A stretch of 64,000 nt of DNA from Rhizobacter sp. Root1238. Lineage in GTDB: Bacteria; Pseudomonadota; Gammaproteobacteria; Burkholderiales; Burkholderiaceae_C. A program made the translations under genes and the position numbers. Every line of letters begins with the position of its first letter. The first letter of the stretch is position 1. Of this stretch, positions 10,886 through 19,556 are shown piece by piece. Location of the stretch: NCBI RefSeq assembly GCF_001425825.1, contig NZ_LMDM01000019.1, positions 1 through 64,000 of the forward strand, read 5' to 3'. Below the pieces are notes generated by a model. That model did no database searches and was not told the origin of the DNA. It saw only the letters and a list, made by a program, of their open reading frames with translations.

Positions 10886-11752
10886 ATGACTCACGGCCGT
10901 GCGGTGGCCGGCATGGTGCTGGTCACGCTGATGTGGAGCATCGCCGGCGTGGTGACGCGCCAGCTCGAGGCTGCCCGCAGCTTCGAGGTGACGTTCTGGC
11001 GCAGCCTGGCGACCTTCGTGTGCCTGGGCGCGTATTACGCCTGGGCGCATGGCCGCAGCACCTTTGCGCTGCTGCGCGCGGGCGGCCGGCCGCTGTGGAT
11101 CTCGAGCGCGATGTGGAGCGTGATGTTCACCTGCTTCATGGTGGCGCTGACGCTGACCACGGTGGCCAACGTGCTGATCACGATGGCGCTCGCGCCGCTG
11201 ATCACCGCGGTGCTGGCGCGCTTCACGCTCGGCCATCCGGTGGCGCCACGCACCTGGGCCGCGATCGTGCTGGCCGGGCTGGGCATCGCCTACATGTACG
11301 GGCAGGGCCTCAGCTCGGAGCCGCAGCACGTGATCGGCACGCTGGTCGCGCTGGGCGTGCCGGTCGCCAGTGCCATCAACTGGAACACGCTGCAGCGCAG
11401 CGGCACCAGCGTCGACCTGGTGCCGGCGCTGCTGCTGGGCGCGCTGATCTCGGCGATCGTCACGCTGCCGTTGTCGCTGCCGCTGCAGGCCTCGGTGCAC
11501 GATGTGGGCTTGCTCGGCCTGCTGGGGCTGGTGCAGCTGGCGATCCCGTGCGTGATCGCGGTGCGCCTGGCGCGGCACCTGCCGGCGCCGGAGATGTCGT
11601 TGCTGGCGCTGCTGGAGATCGTGTTCGGCATCGCGTGGGCGTGGCTGGGCACCAGCGAGCAGCCGTCGATGGCGGTGATGGTCGGTGGCAGCCTCGTGCT
11701 GGGCACCTTGTTCGTCAATGCGTGGGTCGGGTTGCGGGAGGCGCGGGCATGA
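10886..11752 (+). CDS. DMT-superfamily (EamA) membrane exporter
   Basis: About ten hydrophobic segments in two EamA repeats make this a small-molecule exporter of the drug/metabolite transporter superfamily; the substrate cannot be told. The first repeat carries WSIAGVVTRQLE and FWRSLATF, typical of the family, and the second begins after GLSSEPQH. From the ATG at 10886 it has 288 residues; a TTG at 10871 overlapping the typA stop is an alternative. Its end overlaps the next start by ATGA. Confidence 0.85.
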   Translation: MTHGRAVAGMVLVTLMWSIAGVVTRQLEAARSFEVTFWRSLATFVCLGAYYAWAHGRSTFALLRAGGRPLWISSAMWSVMFTCFMVALTLTTVANVLITMALAPLITAVLARFTLGHPVAPRTWAAIVLAGLGIAYMYGQGLSSEPQHVIGTLVALGVPVASAINWNTLQRSGTSVDLVPALLLGALISAIVTLPLSLPLQASVHDVGLLGLLGLVQLAIPCVIAVRLARHLPAPEMSLLALLEIVFGIAWAWLGTSEQPSMAVMVGGSLVLGTLFVNAWVGLREARA

Positions 11753-12846
11753 GCGGTTCGTCATTCGTCGTCGCGGAAGTGCAGGGCGGCATCGGCCTGC
11801 TGACGCTGAACCGGCCGCAGGCGCTGAACGCGCTGTCGCTGGCGATGATCCGCGACATCACGCGCGCGCTGCTGGCGTGGCGCGACGATGCGGCGGTGCA
11901 AGCCGTTGTCGTGCGGGGCGCGACATTGGAAGGCAAGGGCGTGGCCTTCTGCGCCGGCGGCGACATCCGCTTCTTCCACCAGGCGGCGCTGGCCGGCAAC
12001 CCGGAGCTGGAAGACTTCTTCACCGAGGAATACGCGCTCAACCACCTGATCCACACCTATCCGAAGCCGTACATCGCGTTGATGGACGGCATCGTGATGG
12101 GCGGTGGCATGGGGATCTCGCAGGGCGCCTCGCTGCGCGTGGTGAGCGAGCGCACGAAGATGGCGATGCCGGAGACGCACATCGGGCTGTTCCCGGATGT
12201 GGGCGGCGGCTGGTTCCTCGCGCGCTGCCCGGGGCGGTTGGGCGAATACCTGGCGCTGACGGGGCAGATCCTCGGCGCGGGGGATGCGATCGCGTGCGGG
12301 TTGGCGGATGTGTGCGTGCCGAGCGGCGAGTTGCCGGCGCTGGTCGAGGCGCTGGTGGATCAGCCGCATGAGAACGCAGAGCAGCTTCAGGCCGCGGTGC
12401 GTGCGCGGGCGATAACGCCGGCTGCGGCGACGGTGCTCGATCGCGCGGCGATCGACCGGCATTTCGCGGCGGAGTCGTTGATCGGCATCGTCGAATCGCT
12501 GCGCGGCGACGACGGCGACTGGGCTCGGACCACGCTGGCGACATTGACGAAACGCTCGCCGCTGATGATGGCCGTGACGCTGGAGCAGGTGCGCCGCGCC
12601 CGCACGATGACGCTCGCCGACGACCTGCGCATGGAACGCGACCTGGTGCGCCATTGCTTTCACCTGCGCCCCGGCGCGGCGAGCGAGACGGTGGAAGGCA
12701 TCCGCGCGCTGGCGGTCGACAAGGACCACAGCCCGCGCTGGAACCCGGCGCGCATCGAGGATGTGATGCCGGAGATGGTGGCGGGGTTCTTCGAGAGCCC
12801 GTGGCCGGGGTTTGCGCATCCGCTGCGCGGGCTCGCCGGCGAGTAG
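11749..12846 (+). CDS. Enoyl-CoA hydratase/isomerase family protein, 3-hydroxyisobutyryl-CoA hydrolase-like
   Basis: A 365-residue crotonase-fold protein, longer than ordinary enoyl-CoA hydratases (about 260) and matching the 3-hydroxyisobutyryl-CoA hydrolase subgroup used in valine breakdown. The oxyanion-hole segments are FCAGGDIR and MGGGMGIS. The subgroup signature MPETHIGLFPDVGGGWFL holds the Glu and Asp used for hydrolysis. The start codon overlaps the DMT gene stop (ATGA), so the two are probably co-transcribed. No other valine-pathway gene lies nearby, so the physiological substrate is inferred from family only. Confidence 0.85.
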   Translation: MSGSSFVVAEVQGGIGLLTLNRPQALNALSLAMIRDITRALLAWRDDAAVQAVVVRGATLEGKGVAFCAGGDIRFFHQAALAGNPELEDFFTEEYALNHLIHTYPKPYIALMDGIVMGGGMGISQGASLRVVSERTKMAMPETHIGLFPDVGGGWFLARCPGRLGEYLALTGQILGAGDAIACGLADVCVPSGELPALVEALVDQPHENAEQLQAAVRARAITPAAATVLDRAAIDRHFAAESLIGIVESLRGDDGDWARTTLATLTKRSPLMMAVTLEQVRRARTMTLADDLRMERDLVRHCFHLRPGAASETVEGIRALAVDKDHSPRWNPARIEDVMPEMVAGFFESPWPGFAHPLRGLAGE

Positions 12847-12914
12847 GGCTTCCCCCGAGCGGCGCGCAGCAATTGGCGCCCTAGCATCCGCCTCATCCCC
12901 CACGGGAGAGGCCC

Positions 12915-14447
12915 ATGAAGCAGCTGTCCGGTCTGGACGCGTCCTTCCTCTACATGGAGACGCCGGAGATGCCGATGCACGTCGGCGCGTTGCACGTGTT
13001 CGAGCTGCCTGCCGCCTACAAGGGCAGCTTCGTCGCCGACGTGCGGCGCCACATCGGCTCGCGGCTGCCGCTCGCACCGCCGCTGTGCCGCAAGCTGGCG
13101 TGGATGCCGTTCAACCTCGCCAACCCGGTGTGGGTCGATGCCATGCCCGACCTCGCGCAGCACATCGTCGGCATCAAGCTGCCCAAGGGCAGCGGTCTGG
13201 CCGAGCTCGACGAGCAGGTCAGCCGCCTGCATCCGGTGCTGCTCGACCGCGACCGCCCGCTGTGGAAGTTCCACGTCTTCGAAGGCCTCGCGCCCGGGCC
13301 TGGCAAGGCAAAGCGAGTCGGCCTCTACACGCAGCTGCACCACGCCGCCGTCGATGGCCAGGCCGCGATCGCGCTGGCCCAGGCCATCCTCGACATCCAG
13401 CCCACACCGCGCGACATCGACCACGAGACCCGTCCGGCGAAGAAGCTCGACATCGGCCTCGCCGGCCTGCTGAGCGGCGTGCTCGCGAACCAATTGCAGC
13501 AGTACGGCAATCTGGTGAAAGCCTTGCCGTCGACGGTGGGTGCGCTGTCGCAGGTGGCGGCGAAGGGCGCGCGCAGCGTGGCCGGTCGTGTCGCCAGCAC
13601 CAACGCCGGCGACGCATCGATCGGCCTCGCGCCCCGCACCCGGCTCAACGCCTCGGTGACCGCCGGCCGCGCCTTTGCCGGCGTCAGCCTGCCGATCGCG
13701 CAGGTCAAGGCGCTGCGCCGCGCGCACGATGCCACGCTGAACGACGTCGTGCTGATGCTGTGCGGCGGCGCGTTGCGACGCCACTTCCTGCAGCACGGCC
13801 CGCTGCCGCGCAAGTCGATGGTGGCGGCGGTGCCGGTGTCGACCCGCGCGGCCGGCGACACCACCGCGAACAACCAGGCCTCGATGACGGTCGTGAACCT
13901 CGGCACCCACCTCGCCGACCCGATGGAGCGCCTGCGCTACGTGCAGGCCGCGAGCGCCGCGATGAAGTCGACGCTCGGCAGCGTCAAGAGCCTGATGCCC
14001 ACCGATTTCCCGTCGCTCGGCGTGCCGTGGCTGATGAGCACCGTCACCTCGCTGTACGGCAAGGCCGGTGTCGCCGACCGCATTCCGCCGATCGCCAACG
14101 TCGTGATCTCGAACGTGCCCGGGCCGGCGTTTCCGCTCTACATGGCCGGCGCACGCATGCTGACCAACTACCCGGCCTCGATCGTCGTGCATGGCGTTGC
14201 GCTCAACATCACGGTGCAGAGTTATGACGCATCGCTGGATTTCGGGCTGATGGCGTGTGCGAAGGCGATGCCCGAGGTGGGCGAGCTCGCGACGCATCTC
14301 GAAGAAGCGCTGGCCGAGCTGCTGGCGCTGCCGGCCACCAGCGCATCTGTCACCAAGGTGACACTCGAGCCGACGCCCAAGCCCAAACCGAAGGTGCCCG
14401 CCAAACCTAGGGCCAAGGCTCCAGCCAAAGCCGCCGCCGCTCGCTGA
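12915..14447 (+). CDS. Wax ester synthase/diacylglycerol acyltransferase (WS/DGAT)
   Basis: Transfers acyl groups from acyl-CoA to fatty alcohols or diacylglycerol, forming storage lipids. The 510 residues start MKQLSGLDASFLYMETPEMPMHVG, a typical WS/DGAT beginning. The catalytic HHxxxDG motif is HHAAVDG at 142-148. A second conserved stretch VISNVPGP and the NYP region of the C-terminal half are present. The last 30 residues are a Lys/Pro/Ala tail, perhaps for anionic surfaces. A GAGAGG ribosome site precedes the ATG. Two alpha/beta hydrolases follow, suggesting a neutral-lipid synthesis and turnover cluster. Confidence 0.93.
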   Translation: MKQLSGLDASFLYMETPEMPMHVGALHVFELPAAYKGSFVADVRRHIGSRLPLAPPLCRKLAWMPFNLANPVWVDAMPDLAQHIVGIKLPKGSGLAELDEQVSRLHPVLLDRDRPLWKFHVFEGLAPGPGKAKRVGLYTQLHHAAVDGQAAIALAQAILDIQPTPRDIDHETRPAKKLDIGLAGLLSGVLANQLQQYGNLVKALPSTVGALSQVAAKGARSVAGRVASTNAGDASIGLAPRTRLNASVTAGRAFAGVSLPIAQVKALRRAHDATLNDVVLMLCGGALRRHFLQHGPLPRKSMVAAVPVSTRAAGDTTANNQASMTVVNLGTHLADPMERLRYVQAASAAMKSTLGSVKSLMPTDFPSLGVPWLMSTVTSLYGKAGVADRIPPIANVVISNVPGPAFPLYMAGARMLTNYPASIVVHGVALNITVQSYDASLDFGLMACAKAMPEVGELATHLEEALAELLALPATSASVTKVTLEPTPKPKPKVPAKPRAKAPAKAAAAR

Positions 14448-14499
14448 TTGCCCACTAAGATGCAAGCGTATTCACGACGGTCCGACGCGGCCTCTCACC

Positions 14500-15303
14500 A
14501 TGCCTCATGACGGCGCGCAGCAGTCCTCCCCCGACGCCCGGAATGACCTGAAGGCCCCCAACGCCTTGCTCCTGATGCTCGAAGGGCGCGCGCCCTGGGA
14601 GTTCGCCGCCATGCTCGCGTCGTCGCCGGTGCTGAACCGCGCACTCGACAAGCTGCCGCCGGGCGACGGCCATCCGGTGCTCGTCTTCCCCGGCCTGGCC
14701 GCAGCCGATTTCACGACCGTGCCGCTGCGCAACTTCCTGCGCGACCGCGGCTATGTGCCGTACCCGTGGGAACAGGGCTTCAACTTCGGGCCGCGCGAGG
14801 GCGTGCTCGAGCGCTGCGTCGAGACGGTCGACCTGCTGCACCGCCGCCACCAGAAGCCGGTCAGCCTGATCGGCTGGAGCCTCGGCGGCGTCTACGCACG
14901 CGAGGTCGCCAAAGAGCGCCCGCAGCACACCCGCTGCGTGATCACGCTCGGCACGCCGTTCACCGGCCACCCGCGCGCCACCAACGCCTGGCGCCTCTAC
15001 GAATGGGTCAGTGGCCAGAGCGTGCACGACCCGGCCTTGCTCGATCAGGTGCGCCGCCCGCCGCCGGTGCCGACCACCTCGATCTACTCGCGCACCGACG
15101 GTGTCGTCGCGTGGCAATGCAGCATCAATGAAGACTCGCCGCTGGCCGAGAACATCGAGGTGCATGCGAGCCACCTCGGCATGGGCGTGAACCCGTTGGC
15201 GCTCTACGCGATCGCCGACCGGCTCGCGCAGGATCCGGCGCACTGGCAGCGCTTCGCCACCGGCGGCGCGCGCAAGTGGTTCTTCAAGGCCGTCGGCGCA
15301 TGA
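14500..15303 (+). CDS. Alpha/beta hydrolase, lipase/esterase-like
   Basis: A 267-residue hydrolase without an evident signal peptide, hence cytoplasmic. The nucleophile elbow is GWSLGG. A likely acid is the Asp in YSRTDGVV and a likely His lies in ASHLGMGVN, giving a full triad. The motif VFPGLAAAD supplies the oxyanion strand. It follows WS/DGAT by 52 bp and its stop overlaps the next start (ATGA). A role in wax ester or triacylglycerol handling is inference from position. Exact substrate unknown. Confidence 0.8.
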   Translation: MPHDGAQQSSPDARNDLKAPNALLLMLEGRAPWEFAAMLASSPVLNRALDKLPPGDGHPVLVFPGLAAADFTTVPLRNFLRDRGYVPYPWEQGFNFGPREGVLERCVETVDLLHRRHQKPVSLIGWSLGGVYAREVAKERPQHTRCVITLGTPFTGHPRATNAWRLYEWVSGQSVHDPALLDQVRRPPPVPTTSIYSRTDGVVAWQCSINEDSPLAENIEVHASHLGMGVNPLALYAIADRLAQDPAHWQRFATGGARKWFFKAVGA

Positions 15304-16184
15304 AGCTCTCGGCCAACGGCATTTCGCTCGAGGTCGAGGACCACGGTTCACCGGACGGCGAGCCGCTGCTGCTGGTGATGGGCCTGGGCATGCAGCTCAC
15401 CGCCTGGCCCGACGAGCTGGTGCAGATGCTGGTGGCACGCGGCTTCCGGGTGATCCGCTTCGACAACCGCGATGTCGGCCTGAGCCAGGGCTTCGACCAG
15501 TTGGGCGTGCCGAACGTGGCAGTGGCCGCGATGAAGTTCGCCTTCCACCTGCCGATCCGCCCGCCGTACCCGCTGAGCGCGCTGGCCGACGATGCCGTCG
15601 GCGTGCTCGATGCGCTGGGCATCGCGCAAGCCCATGTGTGTGGCGCGTCGATGGGCGGCATGGTGGCGCAGCTGATGGCCATCCATCATCCGCAGCGACT
15701 GAAGAGCCTGACGCTGATGATGACCAGCACCGGCTCGCGCCGCGTGCCGATGGCCACGCCCGAGGTGCGGCGCGCCTTGCTGAGCCGGCCGGAGAACCCG
15801 CGCGACCCGGCGTCGATCGCGGCGCACCTGGGACGCTTCATGCACCTGATCGGCAGCCCGGCGTACCGGCCCGACCCGGCGTGGATGCAGGCCAGGCTGC
15901 GCGCGGCGGTCGACCGCGCGTACCGCCCGGCGGGCACCGCGCGCCAGCTGGTCGCGATTGCGGCCGATGGCGACCGCAGCCGGCGCCTGGCCGGCGTGAA
16001 GCTGCCATGCCGCGTGATCCATGGCCAGGCCGACCCGCTGGTGCCGGTGGGTGCGGCGCACGACCTGGCCCGCAAGATCGCCGGCTCCGAACTCGACCTG
16101 ATCGACGGCATGGGGCACGACCTGCCCTTGCCCTTGCTGCCGCGTTTCACGCAGGGCATCGCGCTGGCCGCGGGCCGGGCCTGA
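15300..16184 (+). CDS. Alpha/beta hydrolase
   Basis: A 294-residue alpha/beta-fold hydrolase. GASMGG forms the nucleophile elbow, the Asp in HGQADPLVP and the His in GMGHDLP complete the triad. The start ATG at 15300 overlaps the previous stop by ATGA, so the pair is translationally coupled; a longer in-frame opening from 15276 lies inside the previous gene. It resembles the esterases annotated next to storage-lipid genes, but the substrate cannot be deduced. It ends 8 bp before a convergent small gene. Confidence 0.85.
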   Translation: MKLSANGISLEVEDHGSPDGEPLLLVMGLGMQLTAWPDELVQMLVARGFRVIRFDNRDVGLSQGFDQLGVPNVAVAAMKFAFHLPIRPPYPLSALADDAVGVLDALGIAQAHVCGASMGGMVAQLMAIHHPQRLKSLTLMMTSTGSRRVPMATPEVRRALLSRPENPRDPASIAAHLGRFMHLIGSPAYRPDPAWMQARLRAAVDRAYRPAGTARQLVAIAADGDRSRRLAGVKLPCRVIHGQADPLVPVGAAHDLARKIAGSELDLIDGMGHDLPLPLLPRFTQGIALAAGRA

Positions 16185-16191
16185 GCGGCTG

Positions 16192-16434
16192 TCAGCGGCT
16201 GCACGGCAGCCGCGCATCGTTGCTGGCTTCAGCGCGCGCGTCGCGTTGATCGGACACCCCCTGCTGCAGCCATTCGAGCGCGGCCGCGCCGGGCTCCATG
16301 CCCTGCCAGTACGGCTCGGAGATCAGCGCCCACGCGAGGTGTTCGAGGTCGCTGCGGTCGACGCGCGGCCATTGTTCCTGCAGGCGCTCGGCGCACTTCA
16401 GCGCCCAGTTTTCGGAAGTCATGTCGGGGTTCAT
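16192..16434 (-). CDS. Small conserved-type protein of unknown function
   Basis: I do not recognise this 80-residue protein. It is acidic in the middle, Trp-rich for its size (five Trp, including WALKCAE, HLAWAL and YWQGM), has no signal peptide or membrane segment, and its composition looks genuinely coding. It is convergent with the hydrolase gene. A perfect 18-bp palindrome lies 45 bp upstream of its start and overlaps the place where a -35 box would sit, suggesting it is the regulated gene. Confidence 0.55.
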   Translation of the reverse strand: MNPDMTSENWALKCAERLQEQWPRVDRSDLEHLAWALISEPYWQGMEPGAAALEWLQQGVSDQRDARAEASNDARLPCSR

Positions 16435-16479
16435 CGCAGTCGTTCGGCAGAGTCGAGGAGCGATGCATCGTAGCGATTA

Positions 16480-16497
16480 ACTGTACGAACGTACAGT
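16480..16497. promoter_or_regulatory. Perfect 18-bp palindrome, TetR-type operator candidate
   Basis: ACTGTACG-AA-CGTACAGT is a perfect 8-bp inverted repeat around AA. Such symmetry and length suit a TetR-family dimer. A TACGAT -10 candidate (472-467 in the 16400s, minus strand) sits 17 bp from the TGTACG arm, so binding would block the small gene's promoter. No TetR gene is in the window. Confidence 0.6.
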
Positions 16498-16544
16498 ATT
16501 CCCGAGTGCTGTCTGCAGCTGTCAGTTGCGTGCCTCAAAACGCA

Positions 16545-17543
16545 TCACGGCGCGACCTGTTCGTTGCCGTAGGTCTTCACCAGGTAGTCGACGATGGCCG
16601 GCATGTCGGCGTCGGGGACGGGTGCCTTGAAGACGCCCTTCATGCGCTTGACCATCGCGTCCCAGTAAGGGCGCGCGGCGGTCGGCGGCTGGAAGGCCAT
16701 GTACTCGGCCGAGTGGCAGGCGGTGCAGTGGGCCTGGGCCTTCTCGAAGCCGGGCAGCGCACTCGGTTTGAGTTGCAGGCCGTCGGGCGGCAGTTCGATG
16801 TTCTTCGGCACCGCGGGCGCCGCCGTCGGCCACGCGGTGGCGAGTGCGGCGGCGAGCTTGACCGGGTAGCCGTTGAGCAGCGGGATGTCGGCGCCGTTCA
16901 TCTGGTAGGCGAGCATCACCTCGCCGTCCATCGCGTGGGCGATGTCCAGCGCCTTCACGAAGTTGCCGCCACCGAAGAGCGCGATGTCCAGGCCGTTGAA
17001 GCTGACCTGGCGTGCACTGTTCTTCGGTTCGGCCCGCGCCAGAACGTCCTTCAGCGGCACGCCCAGCCAGCGCGCATTGCCCATCGCGCCGTTGCCGAGT
17101 TGCCCGCCGGTGACGCGGGGGCTGAAGAAGCCGCGGCTGTTGCCCGAGCACTGGTTGACGGCGACGATCTCGGTCGGCTTGAACTGCGTGCGCAGCTCGC
17201 TCAACTTCAGCTCATGGGGCTTGGCGAGCGCGTTGCCACCGATCTTGATGATGTGCGTGTCGGCGTCGATCGAGGTCGGGATGCCGGCGTTGTGATAGCG
17301 CACGAAGAAGGCATCGTTGGGCGTCAGGAGGCCGTCGTTGAAGACCTCGAAAGGCGTTTCGAGCTGCGGCGGCCGCGAGGTCAGCACGATCAGCGGGCGC
17401 TTCTCGGGGAAGGCGACCAGCTTGCGCTTGCCGTTGACGAAGGGGAGGTCGACGGGCGTGGGCGCCTGCGCGAGGGCATGGCGTGCCAGCGTGGCACCGG
17501 CCAGCAGGCCGGCGCCGCCGGCGAGAAGTCTGCGACGTTGCAT
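16545..17543 (-). CDS. Sulfite dehydrogenase chimera: SorA molybdopterin half fused to SorB cytochrome c
   Basis: Residues 1-26 are a twin-arginine signal (RRRLLAGG, then a hydrophobic run to HALAQA). Residues 30-230 match the catalytic half of SorA-type sulfite dehydrogenases: C132 in VNQCSGNSRG is the molybdenum ligand, and AYQMNGADIPLLNGYPVKL is retained. At residue 230/231 the SorA sequence stops, where family members continue with the PGYYGT-type segment and a dimerisation domain. It becomes SorB-like: a remnant signal sequence ending TAAPA, then IELPPDG and a haem site CTACH at 273-277 with PTAARPYWDAM. At 332 residues it lacks roughly 150 residues expected of SorA. An in-frame deletion joining two neighbouring genes is the simplest reading. 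Function is doubtful. An upstream in-frame ATG at 17648 lacks the Tat start. Confidence 0.75.
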   Translation of the reverse strand: MQRRRLLAGGAGLLAGATLARHALAQAPTPVDLPFVNGKRKLVAFPEKRPLIVLTSRPPQLETPFEVFNDGLLTPNDAFFVRYHNAGIPTSIDADTHIIKIGGNALAKPHELKLSELRTQFKPTEIVAVNQCSGNSRGFFSPRVTGGQLGNGAMGNARWLGVPLKDVLARAEPKNSARQVSFNGLDIALFGGGNFVKALDIAHAMDGEVMLAYQMNGADIPLLNGYPVKLAAALATAWPTAAPAVPKNIELPPDGLQLKPSALPGFEKAQAHCTACHSAEYMAFQPPTAARPYWDAMVKRMKGVFKAPVPDADMPAIVDYLVKTYGNEQVAP

Positions 17544-17678
17544 GGGGCGTCTCCGGTATGGCGGCCACGCCCGGTGGGCAGCCTGTCGTGTGTGGACGCG
17601 GGTGATGGCGACCTGGCCTGCGAGGTGATCTGCAGCGACTGACCCCACCGCTCATGTCGCTCGTCGTTCTTTGGGACA

Positions 17679-18710
<1,032 letters not shown>

Positions 18711-18733
18711 CCGGGACGCCCATCCGGGAAATC

Positions 18734-19474
18734 CTACGGCTGCGGCGCCAGCGGGCACGCGCTGCAGTACGCCTGCGCCGGCAGCCGGTAGAACAGGCAG
18801 CACTGCCGGTGCAGCCGGATGTCGCGCGGCGCGTCGGCGTGCGGGCGCTGCCGCGGCCACAACGGGTTGGCCCGGGCGTCGTGCCACAGCGGCTGGTCCA
18901 GCAGCGTGTCGCGGTCGCGTGCGATCGGGGCCGCGTGCCCGGCCAGCGCCAGCGCCTGCTCGAAGATGCCGTCGAGCCGACGCGCCAGGTTGCCCCACAG
19001 GATCTTCGGCGGGAGCCGCGCGCGGCGCGCCAGTTGCGCGAACAGCGGCGCCAGGTGGGCGTCGATCAACGGCGCGAGGCGGGTCGCGCCATCGGCACCC
19101 GGATGCGGCGTGCCGATGTGCCCGATGTAGAACCGGCGCGGCACCGCCGCGGTGTCGTCGAACGCGACCTGCATCTCGTGCGGCGCGGTCGGGAACACCT
19201 GCTGCAGCACGCTGGCTGCCGCGACCACCGGCGGCAGCAGCGCATCGAGGTAGGCGAAGCACCAGCTCGACGCGGCCGCACGCAGGTCGGTGCCGTGCCG
19301 CTCCGCATGGCTCACGCCGAGGCGACACGCATGCCGGCGCAGCAGGTCGTCGAGCAAGTCGTCTTGCGCATCGATCAGCCGATGCACGCCGACAGCGCCC
19401 GCCGGTGGCCGCGCCGCGCACACCAGCGCCTCGCCGAGCGGCGCCCAGGCGCCCTGGAAAAGAGGTTCGAGCAT
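18734..19474 (-). CDS. Siderophore-iron reductase, FhuF-like
   Basis: FhuF proteins reduce ferric siderophores in the cytoplasm by means of a [2Fe-2S] cluster bound by an unusual C-C-X10-C-X2-C motif. Here that motif is C225, C226, C237 and C240 at the extreme C-terminus (QCCLFYRLPAQAYCSACP), exactly as in the family. The start ATG at 19474 gives 246 residues, close to normal. The open frame continues upstream but without homology. It is divergent from a cyclic-peptide ABC exporter, a partnership expected in siderophore loci, although no siderophore synthesis gene is in the window. Confidence 0.85.
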   Translation of the reverse strand: MLEPLFQGAWAPLGEALVCAARPPAGAVGVHRLIDAQDDLLDDLLRRHACRLGVSHAERHGTDLRAAASSWCFAYLDALLPPVVAAASVLQQVFPTAPHEMQVAFDDTAAVPRRFYIGHIGTPHPGADGATRLAPLIDAHLAPLFAQLARRARLPPKILWGNLARRLDGIFEQALALAGHAAPIARDRDTLLDQPLWHDARANPLWPRQRPHADAPRDIRLHRQCCLFYRLPAQAYCSACPLAPQP

Positions 19475-19556
19475 CGGGATCACGACTGAGCAGACGAACG
19501 GGGCAGGGCGGTGTTCAGCCCGCCACGCCGCTGAACGGCGGCACGCGTGGTTCGTC

